Origin: Ptychodera flava | Taxonomy: Eukaryota > Hemichordata > Enteropneusta > Ptychoderidae | DNA: 64,000 nucleotides | Direction of reading: 5' to 3' | Assembly: GCF_041260155.1 (NCBI RefSeq) | Contig: NC_091941.1 | Coordinates: forward strand, 20,035,747-20,099,746 | Part shown: positions 1 to 21,976 of the stretch, one piece after another | How positions within the stretch are numbered: the stretch's first letter is position 1 | Layout of the letters: each line of letters begins with the position of its first letter | The notes under the pieces: model-generated | Told to the model about the DNA's origin: nothing | The model's input: only the letters and a program-made list of their open reading frames with translations | Database searches by the model: none | Position numbers and translations under genes: made by a program

Positions 1-155
1 TATTCCCCGACCACGGGGTCGTTGTCGTAAAATTGTACTGTACTTCCCAATGCTGTGCTTGTTGTCGCTTGCGAAACGTTCTGCACGTTCGTTGTGGAGT
101 GTCGGGAAAACTCCTCTCCCAAAATCGGGAACTCGGTCGTTAGGTGGGAATCCAT
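1..155 (-). CDS. Partial N-terminal exon of an unknown protein (runs off left edge)
   Basis: An open frame of 51 codons starts at ATG 155-153 on the minus strand and stays open to the window edge. An in-frame TGA lies about 60 bases upstream of the ATG, so this is the first usable start. The peptide begins MDSHLTTEFPILGEEF and is rich in Ser, Thr, Asn and Gln, like a disordered N-terminus of a regulatory protein. I do not recognise the family. The region is GC-richer than the rest of the window and the gene would be transcribed divergently from the TMEM72-like gene. The frame is short and could be chance. Confidence 0.35.
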   Translation of the reverse strand, partial: MDSHLTTEFPILGEEFSRHSTTNVQNVSQATTSTALGSTVQFYDNDPVVGE

Positions 156-2345
156 CTCGGACGAATGCCTCCTAAGGGGACCGAAGCCGTAGATAGTCAA
201 GCCCAATGGTCACAGCTGACGGGATCAGTATCGTGCACTTTAAACCATTCTAGTTAAATGAAAGAACATTCTCGTAGGTGGCAGAACGCTATCTTCCTTC
301 CGAGTTGTTCTCAGCTCCCCGTTCATCCACACTCAGCCGATTTGAGAAAGAGATCGTACTCAGAGTCGTAGCTCTCACGTCGTCATAAAGCATGTGATCG
401 TTTCCTCGAGTGAGAGTAATAGATAAGTCCTATCATCGACTGAAACGAGCTGACGGTGACATTTGAGGATATCGATATCGATATTGATGTCATCGGGATA
501 CAACAGCTGTTATTGCGAATTATTTGTCCCCATGACACCTGTAAGTCGGGAAGCGCTGCGGTGAAGCGTGGGCTCCGAGAATCTCCGGAGCAGACACAGC
601 GGCGAGCCTCTATACTCAGAGTGTAGACGCTGCCGAGTGCATTCGACCATTTTTCTGTGAAACAGTAAAACTCAATTGTTTCGCATCATTTCTTGTCTCC
701 CTCGATACAGCGGTAGGATTGATTTGCGCATGTGTCTGTGTAATTTCAGATAAACACCGTGTTAGCGCTGTCAGTCTTGAAGGCGAACGAACGTCGATGC
801 TATGATTCGGCGGTAACTCCTGTTGGCATCTGCAGTAAAAAATCGCTGCAGCCGTTCCCTATCAGTCGAGTCTTTCAACGAATTATGAATCCGACACTAC
901 TGCCTGCTTTTTACCATCTCTCATACTTTTATCTGTTTGAAACGTCTCTTTCTCATTCTCTGAGAGCGAAACGCATCACATCGGAGCTGAGCGTTGGAGC
1001 AGGCAACGGATGATGTCGTTTATACTTCAGTGCATTAGCGTTCTACATACGGTCGACAAGGCAAATCTGCGCGTGCGCAGTGCTTTCACCAACACACCCA
1101 GGTATCGCATTAAAATTTTACAATTTTCTTTTTCGTGATATGCCATGCATATCTTCAGTTTGTTGTAAAATTGCCCTTTCTATGGTTACTTTCATTAAAA
1201 TTAACCTGCGTTCTATGTCGTTGCTCAAACTCTGTATGTCGACTTTGTCAAGCCATCGCATAAATATAATCATTTTATTAATTATTATTCCTTCTCGTCT
1301 TTTATGTCAATATTGTACATTAATTATCAAAGTAGAACGGTGCATACGCATTCCTAGATTAACCTTATCGCACCATCAAAATTTCAGTCAAACAGAAAGG
1401 CTGTCTTTCGCTCTACATAAAGAAAATAATGAAACAAGTTTGGGAGGAAGTTTTAACATCTATGGCCGTGACTTTTAGTATAGCGATCACAATTTTGTAT
1501 GATAATTTTATGACGGATAGCTGAGGTGGTTATATTGAAGTTGTCTTTAATTTGGACGAATGTTGTTATATCTACCTCTTTAGACTTAGAAAAATAAATC
1601 GGGACCGGCGAACTCTGCAAAACTTGACAAATCTTGGCTAAGGGGCGTCACGTGACAATTGAAAATGTGTCATTTTATGAAAAAATTGAGGATTCGTTTC
1701 TCTGATAACAAAAATGTGTGAAATTGATAATAACATTTCGGACCTTGGATTTTAGTATTCAGTATGCGTCATCTCTGACCTTTCTGCCGGGTAGGCTACT
1801 GTCGAATATTGTTTCATAAATTTGATCTGCAGTGACAGAATCTGCATCGTCGGCTGAGTCACAGATATGACCGCTATATACCTTACACTTTTACTTCCTT
1901 GGTTATATGATCTCGCCTGAAACATGCCCTTTTGACAGGTACAAGGTTAGTCAGAAGGTTTGCAATAACGGTGTTATATTGCGAAGACTTATATTAAAAG
2001 TCAAGGTCGAGTCAAGATTTGCGACATTGACAGCACCTTGGTTTTCCCGGTAATCGGATTTCTCTCTCGTTGCGCATGGGGGCGTGCTTGCATTCGTCAT
2101 GTCAGTCGATATCTCGGCGAGGGTATAATGCGATGATGCATTATTTTGGTAAAATAGAGACAGCGCAACAGCTACGGTTTTTTTAACTTCTTCTTTGTGT
2201 CCTCACCAGCACATAATTCTACAGCGGTGTAGAAATGTTTATGTCACGATAGGCGCTACGCAAGATCGACGGTACTATAGCACGCTTTTAACTGGAGCCC
2301 TATTTCTGATTTCTGACGCGCTGTTGGAGTGAGAGTGACTATGGT
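156..2345. other. Divergent intergenic region, possible promoters
   Basis: About 2.2 kb between the possible minus-strand gene at the left edge and the TMEM72-like start codon. It contains a CCAAT box at 203-207 and a TATA-like TATAAT at 2124-2129, some 217 bases before the TMEM72-like ATG. The first kilobase is GC-richer with many CpG, as expected of a promoter or 5' UTR. Open frames at 759-1013 and 1080-1478 have no recognisable domain and I do not call them genes. Confidence 0.3.
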
Positions 2346-11771
<9,426 letters not shown>

Positions 11772-12517
11772 GCAGCTAGCACTGTGCCCTGCGTACGATA
11801 CCAAAACCGCCTCTGTTTGATGCGGTCAATCAGTTGTTTGTTTTAGTTTGTGAGACGTCTTGAAGATTGAAACGTTATAGCGTTAGTTATTAAATTATTG
11901 AATTTTGTCAAACAAAAGAATTGTATAATCCTGTGATAAAATATTTGTGTTTATGTCCGTCACACAAAATGTCATAGCCGACTGTATTTTTCGTAGAAAT
12001 AAATATTGTAATAGTTTTGGTTGATGGGATCGTATATATAGAGGGGCATTGGTCCCAAAGAGTCTATATGGGCGCTGTAGTGTAAATGTGACGTTTTAAT
12101 ACACACTAATAATAAATTATTTCGTTTTATTGGGACTCCTGTTGACTTGGGACGTGTAATTGTTCTACGGAGCATGTTGAAATTTGCTCATTTTTGCAAA
12201 TTTATTTTATTCGAACACTATAGAATGATGTGTTAGTCTGTTTGCAAATGAATAAACGTGAGTTATTTTTTCAAGGCCACAACACAATCACCAACTTGTT
12301 TATAGCTATTCTGTAATTTTCATGGTATTTTAATCGTCCGGAGAATACGACGACAATAAAACCAATGTTGCAACCAAACAAAGTCTTCGTGTTACAAGTC
12401 CTCTTTGAGACGTGAGCGCAGTATGTAATACTCTGCACATGAGTTGATGCAAACGATGATAATTTGAACAGAGAGACTTCCATTGGTAGATAGTAAACTC
12501 AATTAGGTTGATCTCGC

Positions 12518-12608
12518 ATGTATGTATGTATGTATGTATGTATGTATGTATGTATGTATGTATGTATGTATGTATCTATGTATCTATGTATCTATGTATC
12601 TATGTATG

Positions 12609-12668
<60 letters not shown>

Positions 12669-12716
12669 CATGTTTGTCTGTCTGTCTGTCTGTATCTATC
12701 TATCTATCTATCTATA
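12518..12716. repeat. Compound tetranucleotide microsatellite (GTAT/ATCT/GTCT)
   Basis: A run of GTAT units passes into mixed GTAT/ATCT, then pure ATCT units, a short GTCT block and again ATCT. The open frames that cross it (YVCM and YLSI repeats) are products of the repeat. It lies just downstream of the TMEM72-like gene. Confidence 0.95.
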
Positions 12717-12940
12717 TATTGTTAGTCAAAGGGGCTCTTAGACCTGAGTATCGATGCAAATCAATCTGGCACTACACCTGTGCAATTGTCAGGCCTAATA
12801 TTTACATCAGATTCTTGTTGTATTATTCCAAAATCATATTCAAAAACTGACACGCTCGTCCTGTATACTCTGTGACTGCTAGAGAATTCATCTTTCATAA
12901 GTCACTGCTACAGAATATATATATATGTATGTGTGTGTCT

Positions 12941-12983
<43 letters not shown>

Positions 12984-13000
12984 CACACACACACACACAC

Positions 13001-13082
<82 letters not shown>
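12941..13082. repeat. Compound microsatellite (ACAG)n-(CA)n-(TA)n
   Basis: ACAG units to about 12980, then CA units to about 13002, then about 38 TA units to 13082. Confidence 0.95.
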
Positions 13083-13084
<2 letters not shown>

Positions 13085-13399
13085 CTTAGAGTAATTTAAA
13101 TATTAAAATATCTCTAACTTTTGTTTGATAAGCAAGCAGCTTTTAAGAATAATAACAAGACAGGGCATTCGGGAAGGGGAGCCTCGCTCCCGATACTGCA
13201 CTTTTGAAAATATAATGTTGAAAATGACGTCATTTGGTGATAGTGAGAACTACTGTCACACGTGAAAATTTTGTGCAACATCCACCCACCCGTTTATATT
13301 TTTAGTAACCCCCGTTACCGATAATCATATTTTGGGTGACCCCCTCCCCATTCTTCGGACCTCTCATAGATAAGCTTAATCAATGTTTTTGGTTTTTTG

Positions 13400-16300
13400 G
13401 GGGTTTTTTTAACATTTTTTTTTATTTCAAGTTCTTCCCTTTTTACAACAGATGACTTAGATGAAAAGAAAAGAAAGAGAATACATACACATACATTATG
13501 CTTCTACTTCTGACAAAGGAGTCATACTTCAAAATTCGACCATTTGTCTAAAAACTTTCTCTATCTCTCATTTCTTTTTGCAATGTAAAGTTCAGTCTGC
13601 TTTGAAGTTCTAATATTTAACTTAACTAATCTTAAAGAAGGGATAATCTTCTTAATTTTACAGTCAAAAATTGTTTTCTTTACTATCAATAACAAATAAT
13701 TTAGAAGATCAGAAAAAGAGGTGTCACCCAGCAAATTTGTTTAGCGGATAGCTTCTGTGGGGCTTCAGTCGAAACACCCCATAACAAAACAAAACCATTC
13801 CAAATACACTGGATACTTTCACATTCAACAAAAAGATGCATCAAGGTCTCTTCTACTCGTTCACAAAAGGTACAAAGACTACTCTTTGTACGAGGAGGGT
13901 TCATTTTGTACAGTCTTCTGTTTGTATAAATCAAATTGTGTACTAATTTCCATTGAAAGTACTAGTCTTGTAACTTGGATTCTAGAGACACTTTAAAAGG
14001 TAACAAAAATATTTCTGGCCATTCCTCTGTATCAATGGTGAACAAATGTGAGAAATAAAATTTACATTTTGCTGGTATGAAATATTTGGATGAAAAATGC
14101 TTTCGAATATCTCTGACTTTGCAGCTAGATAAGCAAACAAACTTTGTTTTGAGAAAGATCCAATTGGCAATACTGGTCTTACTAGCACAGAGTCACATTT
14201 TTCCACTTCAATGGAATGGCATCAAGAATACCCTACCAAAACATAAAATGGTTTAAATTACAACCAAGAGCTTTAAAATCACCTTGATTTTTGAATTTAG
14301 AATTGTTCCCAAAAATATCTGATAAATAAATAATACCTTTTTGTACAGATATGGATGAAAAACAGATTTGTTATCAATAAGAATATTTGCATTATTCCAT
14401 ATAACCTGCTCCACTGGAGGAGTGGAGGAACACGGATTGATTTCCTGCCAACAGTACAGCATACTTTCATAGAACTTTGGAAGCCAAATGGGCAACACTT
14501 TAACATCATAGTTACAATGGAAAATTAACTCATTTCCAATATCTTTTGTAAAGTAAGAAAAGAAAAGCTTCCATAGATGATTGACAGAGTCAAAAAGATA
14601 ACGTTGAATCCATGAAATTCTATATGCCTTATACAATGAAAAAATATCAATCATGTTGATGCCACCTTCCCCTATGTTACCAATTAAAGTATTCCTACTC
14701 ACCCTATCTGGGCCATTCCAAAAAAAATTATGAATAATACCATTAATTAACTTCAGATCACTAGTTTTAATATTTATCATTTTGAAGACATAAAGGAATT
14801 CGGGAATAACAAGGGTTTTAATAATTTGCACTTTGCCAATCAATGTAAGTCCTCTCATTTTCCACAAATTAATGAACGAAATTATCGACTTCAAAGGGGC
14901 TGTATTATTTTCCTTATAAGCTTTATCCGTGTCATAGAAAAAACGGATTCCCACAATCTTAAGTGGTTGTTTTGGCCAGGAGATACCAAAGGGATGATCA
15001 GATCGGTTCCTCCACTTTCCCAACCACAATGCCTCCGTTTTGCTAAAATTAACTTTAAGACCTGAAGCAAACTGAAACTTTTTAAGAATAGAGAGAAGAT
15101 TTAAGGTAGATTTCTCATCAGCTAAGAAACATGTAAGGTCATCTGCAAATGCAGAATTCTTTATGGTCTCGCCTAGCACACTTATTCCTTTAATATTAGA
15201 GTCTTGATTTATACCAACAAGAAGCGCTTCCAAACTAAGGACAAAAAGCGCGGGTGAGAGAGGGTCACCCTGTCGTACACCTCTTTGAATACTGAAAAGA
15301 CCTGTACTAATACCACGATTTAGGACACAGATGGCGGGATTTGAATAGAATGTCTTAACCCAGTTTATAACAGAAGAACCAAAATTTAAAGTACGTAGAG
15401 ATTCAAACATGAATTCCCACTCTAGCTGTCAAAGGCTTTTTCGAAATCTATGGCTAAAAGAATACCCGGAAGATCACACTGTTTTGTGTACTCCATGACA
15501 CCTTCAATAACCCGAGTACAGTTACCTATGGAGCGACCTTTTGTAAAGGCAGACTGGGTTTTATTAATAATACTTGGTAAAACTTTCTCTAAACGTTTGG
15601 CAATGCATTTTGCACCAATTTTATAATCAAGATTTAACAATGTAATTGGACGCCAATTTTTGATTTGACGCTTGTCTTTACCTTTTTTTCTATAAGTGTT
15701 ATCACTCCTTGCTTTTGAGAGGAAGACAATTCTCCCTTAGAATAAGCAAAATTTAAAGCATTCTAATCCAATAAAATACTTAGAATTTTTTTCCGCAAAC
15801 TCACACCAATTTGCCCTCGATCTAATAATACTTCCCTCAACCTGATAGTAAAGCTGAAATTGCAGCTCTCTTTTGACTTCTTCTATCTCCATTAAAGTGT
15901 CTGTAGAGTTATTAATAACAAAAAGACCTTCCAATGTTTTCAAATTGGACTCCAGCAATTGAATTTTGTCCCGTCTATTCCTGGCTTTATTTTTTCCATA
16001 GGAGATTGAACACTCTTTAATTTTATACTTTAGAAAGTCCCAGAGAGAGCATGCATCATGGGAGTGGTGCTGACTTATCCACTTTGGAAAATTTATATTG
16101 ACCAGATTAACAAAATCTTCTTCATATAAAAAACTATTATTGAACTTCCAGTAGGATCTACCTAATTTAACCCGACTATCTCCCAACTGAATGATAATGG
16201 CTGAGTGGTCAGAAAAGACTGAGGGAATTATGTCAGCCTTGTAGACTATCTGTTGAAGGGAGTTGCTTACTAAAAACTAATCGAGACGACTCTGGATTAA

Positions 16301-16870
16301 AGAGGGACGCAACCTACGCCACGTATACTGCCGTAAAGTAGGATTACGCACACGCCAGATATCCAGTAAATCAAAGTTTAAGGAGACTTGCGACAACAAA
16401 GAGGCAGAGCTTTTCCAGACAGTGGGATTACCTCCACTTCTATCCAGGTCAATGTCAGGAGCGAAATTAAAATCGCCACCCCAAATTATTTCCCTATCAG
16501 GTTCAATATCCAGCTCATTTATCATATTAACCAAAGAGTTAAGAACAGACAGATGGTCTTTCTCAACATTTGGTGCATAAAGATTAATTAAGAGATAGGT
16601 TTTCCCTTAAAGAGCAACAGAAACCAAGATAATTCTACCCACTGTGTTTTTACTAACTATGTTCACTGAGAAGTCTATATCTCGAAAAATAATAGCTACT
16701 CCTCTACTATTTGAAGAACCGTGAGAGAAAATGTAATGGCCAGAAAATTGGCGAGGCCAAATGGGCTCATCCTTTGGACTGCTATGGGTTTCTTGAAGGA
16801 AGACTATGTTTGGTTTGTAGCTTAATAAATGTTCCCTTCATGTAACACGTTACACTGCGACTGCAAGTAG
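13400..16870 (-). mobile_element. L1/Tx1-like LINE, 5'-truncated and decayed
   Basis: Read on the minus strand, pieces of one non-LTR retrotransposon appear in order. An APE-type endonuclease spans about 16860-16277, with QETHSS near its start and GGDFN at about 16470. A linker follows, then reverse transcriptase (15700-14253) with LAIDFEKAF, VRQGDPLSPALF and FADD, and last a C-terminal knuckle C-x2-C...H-x4-C at about 13870 (CTFCERVEETLMHLFVEC). The frame is broken by a one-base loss at about 15411-15421, a shift near 15680, and breaks at about 16190-16270 and downstream of 14253. ORF1 and the endonuclease start are missing. T-runs at 13390-13440 are compatible with the reverse complement of an A-rich 3' end. 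Clade is judged by eye. Confidence 0.85.
14253..15410 (-). pseudogene. Reverse transcriptase fragment of the LINE
   Basis: A 385-codon open piece covering the thumb-side half of the LINE reverse transcriptase, with RGVRQGDPLSPALFVLSLEA (primer-binding and palm region), the catalytic box SAFADDLTCFL and the downstream GLKVNFSKTE motif. It continues in another frame at 15422-15640 (KRLEKVLPSIIN...AIDFEKAF). This is transposon sequence, not a host gene. Confidence 0.85.
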
Positions 16871-17019
16871 ACTGACACTTTAAGAGGGGTATTACACTTC
16901 CCGTCTGTATAATCAATCAATATTTTATAATGATTTAAAGTGAGAATAAAGCGGGATTGATTGCCATGTATCCACATAGGACAAGTATGTAACTGTAGAT
17001 ATTAGACAGAGGGACGGAC

Positions 17020-17833
17020 GGAAGGACGGATGGATGGATGGGTGTATGAGTGAATTGATGAGTGAATGGATGGAATGAATGGATGGGTGGATGGAATGAA
17101 TGGATGGATGGATGGATGGATGGATGGATGTATGGATGTATGGATGGATGGATGGATGGATGGATGGATGGATGGATGGATGGATGAGTAAATTGATGAG
17201 TGAATGGATGGATGGAATGGATGGGTGGATGGAATGGATGGGTGGATGGATTGGTGAATGGATGGATGGATGGATGGATGGATGAGTGAATTGATGAGTG
17301 AATGGATGGATGGAATGGATGGGTGGATGGAATGGATGGGTGGGTGGATGGATGGATGGATGGATGGATGGATGGATGGATGGATGGATGGATAGGTGAG
17401 TGGATGCATGGATTGATGGGTGGATGGATGGGTGAATGGATGGATGGATGGATGGATGAGTGAATTGATGAGTGAATGGATGGATGGAATGGATGGATGG
17501 ATGGATGGATGGATGGATGGATGGATGGATTGATGGGTGGATGGACGGATGAGTGAATTGATGAGTGAATGGATGGATGGAATGGATGGATGGATGGAAT
17601 GGATGGATGGATGGATGGATGGATGGATGGATGGATGGATTGATGGGTGGATGGATGGATGGATGGATAGGTGAGTGGATGCATGGATTGATGGGTGGAT
17701 GGATGGGTGAATGGATGGATGAGTGAATTGATGAGTGAATGGATGGATGGAATGGATGGATGGATGGAATGGATATGGATGGATGGATGGATGGATGGAT
17801 GGATGGATTGATGGGTGGATGGATGGATGGAAT
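17020..17833. repeat. GGAT minisatellite with higher-order structure
   Basis: About 0.8 kb built on GGAT with variants GAAT, GGGT and GAGT. The marker GAATTGATGAGTGAATGG recurs near 17050, 17190, 17285, 17460, 17550 and 17725. A longer block starting GATAGGTGAGTGGATGCATG occurs at about 17391 and again at 17667, roughly 276 bases apart. Both strands stay open by chance because the repeat has no stop, giving false His-Pro-Ser-Ile or Asp-Gly-Trp-Met proteins. Confidence 0.95.
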
Positions 17834-17929
17834 TTGACGATCATGAACGAGGGTAATGGCGATAATACCCTCCTTTACAATTTATTGCAGTCACATGCGC
17901 TACCAGTGCAGTGTAATAATAATATCATA

Positions 17930-18185
17930 ATTCATAAACAAAATCTAGAAGCATTTTGTCGCATTTCATGACCTTTATTTTTAAAAAATCAAAATTGTAT
18001 GAATGCCATTATATTTTTATTAGAAAAACAACAAGTAGGCCTTGTAACGGGGCAGAAGCTGCAACTCTTGAAATATTTTTAAATATTGCTACTCAATATA
18101 CCAAATACAGTAACTGTTTCTTTCTGTCTCCCTATAGCATGCTAAAACACACAACATTCAGCATGTCAACAAAGCCTGTATATTA
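17930..18185 (+). repeat. Direct repeat copy 1 (pair with 23107-23340)
   Basis: This 0.25-kb segment and 23107-23340 are diverged direct copies. Shared stretches include GCATTTCATGA, CCTTGTAAC, ATAGCATGCT/ACAGCATGCT, and a common ending GTCAACAAAGCCTGTATAT/GTCAACAAACCTGTATAT. It may be an old interspersed repeat or a segmental duplication. No coding signal was seen. Confidence 0.7.
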
Positions 18186-19703
18186 TGTTAACACTATTGG
18201 AGATAATTTAATTAGAATCCACTCAGTCCTGAGTGAAAGTTATTTGTCAATGATACAAATGCACGGTACTCATACAGAGACTGTGTTGGCAAGCTGAATA
18301 CCGGGCAGTTCAACATGCTGTAGGAACAAGAACGCGGCAGTTGTGTAAACTGATATCTTACAATAATATTGTCAACATTATCAGGTACTGCCTACTGCAG
18401 TGTCACTGTCGCTGCACGAGTACCAGCAGTGACAGTGACAGAGCAAGCTATGACTCTAATGGAGTTGACGTTGAAGTTGGGTCCTTTTATGCCCATAACA
18501 ATGAAACATACTTGTACACAAGATTAGGCCCGAGAGCAAAAAATGAAAGACCAGGAGACTTGACAGTTGTCAATAGACACATTGACCAAAAGGGACAATA
18601 GGTGTATCATATATTGACATTTCGATGTATATGAAACACAGCTTACAGCAATATAAGTGTATACAACACACAATTATTATTTATATTGCGTTAATATACT
18701 GAATACTTCAACATTTAATAAGATGTAATACAAGAGATTAGAGTTAATACAAAAAGCAAAAATAATGAAAAATGTCAAAATTTTATGTTTGTAATATTGG
18801 TATGATCAGAAAAATTGTAGCTATTGTTATACTTTTGCATTAAGAATTTTTGAATGCTGGAATACTAGAACAATCAAACATAAAAGACAAAAACAAGATG
18901 GGGTCACTATACTTGATTTTCTACACGCGTACGATGAAAAGTCACTGCTTTTCATAAAAAATTACTTAAAATCAATTTTTAAGTTCACGCAATTAATGAA
19001 ATGTTCACATTCTCATACAGTGACAAAAAAGTAATTTTTTTTAACAGTAAAGAAAAATGTGTAAATAAGTGTAGGGGTCCTTATTGCTTATTTTTCACCA
19101 AATTTGCCATTATTACAACCAAAATTTCAGAGATTAAAAGTTTCTGATGGAATATTTTAACTTTCTGTTATTGTCAAATTTGTCAAACTTCTAAGTAGTT
19201 TGAAGGTCATATATAGGCCTATCTGTACTTTTTATTTTTAAAAAAATCGTCAGTAGGCATAAGCTTATGTACACACGTCTTGGCGCATAGGCGCAGAGTG
19301 GAATTTTAGAACACAGGTGACTGTGGTCGTAGTCAGAACCACGATGGTGTCAGAACATAGAGCCCCGGAAAAGGGATGCGAAGATCCATTGCCTGAGCTG
19401 GAACATCGAACATCACGATTCTGCCCCATTAGTGGAGGAATTTGATAATGGTCAAACATAAGACCAAAGGTTAAAGGTCAATACTGCACCACGGCACGGG
19501 TCACCCCTGTCGTCGACCACATGAGAGAACGATGGTAGTCATATTGACTTGATACAACCTTTGTGGCATTATTACTGGTAAGTTTGCAAGATGAGTATAA
19601 CCTGATACGAAAATCGCAACGTAGCCATAGGCCTACACTGTTGTTTTTGCCTGCATACGGCGAACTGCGCGCGAAGGCCGCAGGTCGGTGGCGGGGGTCG
19701 GTG
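18186..19703. other. Spacer without recognised gene
   Basis: AT-rich sequence with an imperfect inverted repeat around 18398-18440 (CACTGTC...GACAGTG type) and one 86-codon frame at 18341-18601 with no recognisable domain. Nothing else stands out. Confidence 0.5.
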
Positions 19704-19800
19704 GTTGCTGCGGATCCGTAGCCGGGCCCTACCACTTTCTTGCTGGTTGTGCAGCAACCCAACCAGCAAAGGGAGTGGTAGGGCTACGGATCCGCAGCAA
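19704..19800. repeat. Palindrome with about 45-base arms
   Basis: The left arm TTGCTGCGGATCCGTAGCC...CCCTACCACT is mirrored on the right by AGTGGTAGGG...CTACGGATCCGCAGCAA, with a loop of a few bases near 19753. A GGTCGGTGG repeat flanks it. It lies 27 bases left of the 19828 hAT-like element. Confidence 0.8.
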
Positions 19801-19827
19801 GGTCGGTGGCTGCTCCCTTATTTTAAA

Positions 19828-21587
19828 CACAGGCACCACCGTAGTTGATAGCGCTTACTAGTAGAAAGGGAAAAAGCCCTAGGGGAGAACCATTTGATTT
19901 CTGGGGGGGGGTATGGAGGAAGAGGGTATGGGAGCAAATTTTTTTTTCCTGTCAGAGTGACAGCAATTTTTTTTTTCTACTGTCAGACCTGCATCAATTT
20001 TTTTTTTCCAAATGGAGTAGCAGTGCAAATTTTTTTTTATTGGTCATCAAGTTTGTAATGTGTTGTACATAAGGGAGTCGTCATTATTGACGGCCTGAAA
20101 CTCCGAAATTTCGAGTGACCCTCCCCCCTTCACCAACCATGATGAATTTAAGTAACCTCCCTCTCTAACTCTGAAATTTTGACCATTCCCCACTTAGAAA
20201 AGTTAAATACCAATACATGTAATTACAGCAACAGTAAAGACCTTTCAAATCTTGATGTACCCTGCTAGACTATCATCAGTTATCTCATGATGGTTCAAAA
20301 AAGGTGAACACATCAAAATGAAATTCAAAGTCACAATAAAATAAAAATATAAAAGATCACGCAGTATCTAACCATATAGTATATTGTTTAATTTGGATGG
20401 ATATTATGACAGGGTTTTCACTAGGATATCTGACGGGGGAAGAATTTGAAAGTACAGGGGGAGAACATGAGAGAGGCTTAGGGGAAGTGTCACAGGGGCT
20501 TTCCCCTATCTTCATGGAATTTTTTAAGATATTGATGTGTGCAATGGTGCAGTCTGGTGCAATCTGAGAGTTTTTTTAATTTGTTTACTAAGTAAAACAA
20601 TTAGAATACCCCAAGGGGAGAGCACGAGAGGGGGGTTCCCCCTCTCGTATTGGAAATTTTGAGAAATTGATGTGTTTAATGGTGCAATCTGAGAGGAGTT
20701 TCAGTTTATTTTGCACTGGGTAAAACTGTTTGAAAATGACATTGAACACTGATATTTTTTAAATTTTTTGCATGATCAGTTTTTGAAGTCACAATATTCA
20801 ACAACCAAACAATGACAATACAATTTGTGAAAAACAGTTCTGTTTGCCAGAGACTGAAGACAAATGAATATACAGGAACGGAAAATCTGTGACCTTCTTG
20901 TGTCATTTCTCCAGCTGCCAGCTTCTAATGAAAAGCCTGAATATGGTATGTTTGCGATCCGGTGTTTGTGGTCAGAAAAACAAGGCTCACACATTGTATT
21001 TCATCATATTTGTTGTTCCTCAATTTTTCATTGTCAAGGTACATCTTTCTAACAAATTCATATTGAGAAAATAATATTGGTTTTAACACTAATTTATTGA
21101 CTCCTGTCTTGTGTTTTAAATTTTCACAATTTACAGAAGTCAAATAGTCCCCTTTAGATAGTGCCTATGCTATTGAGATATGGCAACAGAAATCCTGAAA
21201 TATGATTTCTTGGGTCAGAAAATGGAAGGAAAACATTGAGTGTACTGAGGTGTAAAGTAGACCCATGTAGTGCATGTTTATATCATAAGTGCTGGGAAAA
21301 GAAACATAAGAATTGCTTGTGGTAAAACATTTGCGCCGCCTATGGCGGCGCGCCGGCAAAGAATACATGAGAATAAGGTTTCCAAATTTTGCTTATTTCT
21401 GGTGCATTGTGACAATTTTTTTTTCTCTTCTGTCTGTTATGACAATTTTTTTTTCTCAGGCCATGACAGGATCAATTTTTTTTTTCTTCTCTCTCACCTG
21501 GTGACAAATTTTTTTTTCTCAAAATCCTCCATACCCCCCCCCAGAAATCAAATGGTTCTCCCCCTATCAACTACGGTGGCGCCTGTG
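19828..21587. mobile_element. hAT-like non-autonomous transposon (1.76 kb)
   Basis: Terminal inverted repeats start CACAGGCACCACCGTAGTTG on the left and CACAGGCGCCACCGTAGTTG on the right (opposite strand). A second shared block, GGAGAACCATTTGATTTCTG, is followed by a G-run and TATGGAGGA. Eight-base flanks ATTTTAAA and ATTTTGAA match at 7 of 8 positions, the target duplication size of hAT elements. The left arm carries an extra 30-odd bases. Inside each end are several spaced AATTTTTTTTT tracts. An internal tandem duplication of about 150 bases lies at 20450-20740. No transposase was recognised. Confidence 0.7.
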
Positions 21588-21633
21588 ATTTTGAATACAT
21601 ATATGCCCGGCATTGTCAAGGACATAATCAAAC

Positions 21634-21672
21634 CACAGGCACCAAGCGCTATCAACTACCATGGTGCCTATG
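21634..21672. mobile_element. Miniature remnant of the 19828-21587 family
   Basis: Thirty-nine bases that start CACAGGCACC and end GGTGCCTATG, with TATCAACTACC between. These are the two outermost inverted ends of the neighbouring hAT-like element fused with no interior. It sits only 46 bases beyond that element. Confidence 0.55.
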
Positions 21673-21899
21673 ATATCAAACAATGGTCACCAGGAGCCCC
21701 TCTTCAATAAATGCAGCTACATGACAGTGATGCTCCCGGGGTTAAAGGCTACAGCTCACAGCAAAGTCATGCTTCAGTATATGTAGCCCAGACCCTATTC
21801 GTTGCTTTTGGCCTCCGTCGGAGCACAGTCACCTGTGGTCGGTCTATTCCGCTCGGCGTCTATGCCCCATAAGACATGTGTACATATGCCTGAGAAGTC

Positions 21900-21976
21900 T
21901 ACCTGATATGATGATATGCTGATATGAGTATGTATATGATGATATGAGTATTATGATATGATGATATGAGTATGTA
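21900..21976. repeat. ATGATATGA-type short tandem repeat
   Basis: Irregular tandem copies of TGATATGA/TGATATGAGTATG. Confidence 0.8.

Noticed and set aside
12508-12850. YVCM/YLSI repeat frames
   Set aside because: Translation of the GTAT/ATCT microsatellite in three frames.
17002-17844. Long frames of His-Pro-Ser-Ile repeats (and Asp-Gly-Trp-Met on the other strand)
   Set aside because: Direct translation of the GGAT minisatellite; open on both strands only because the repeat lacks stops.
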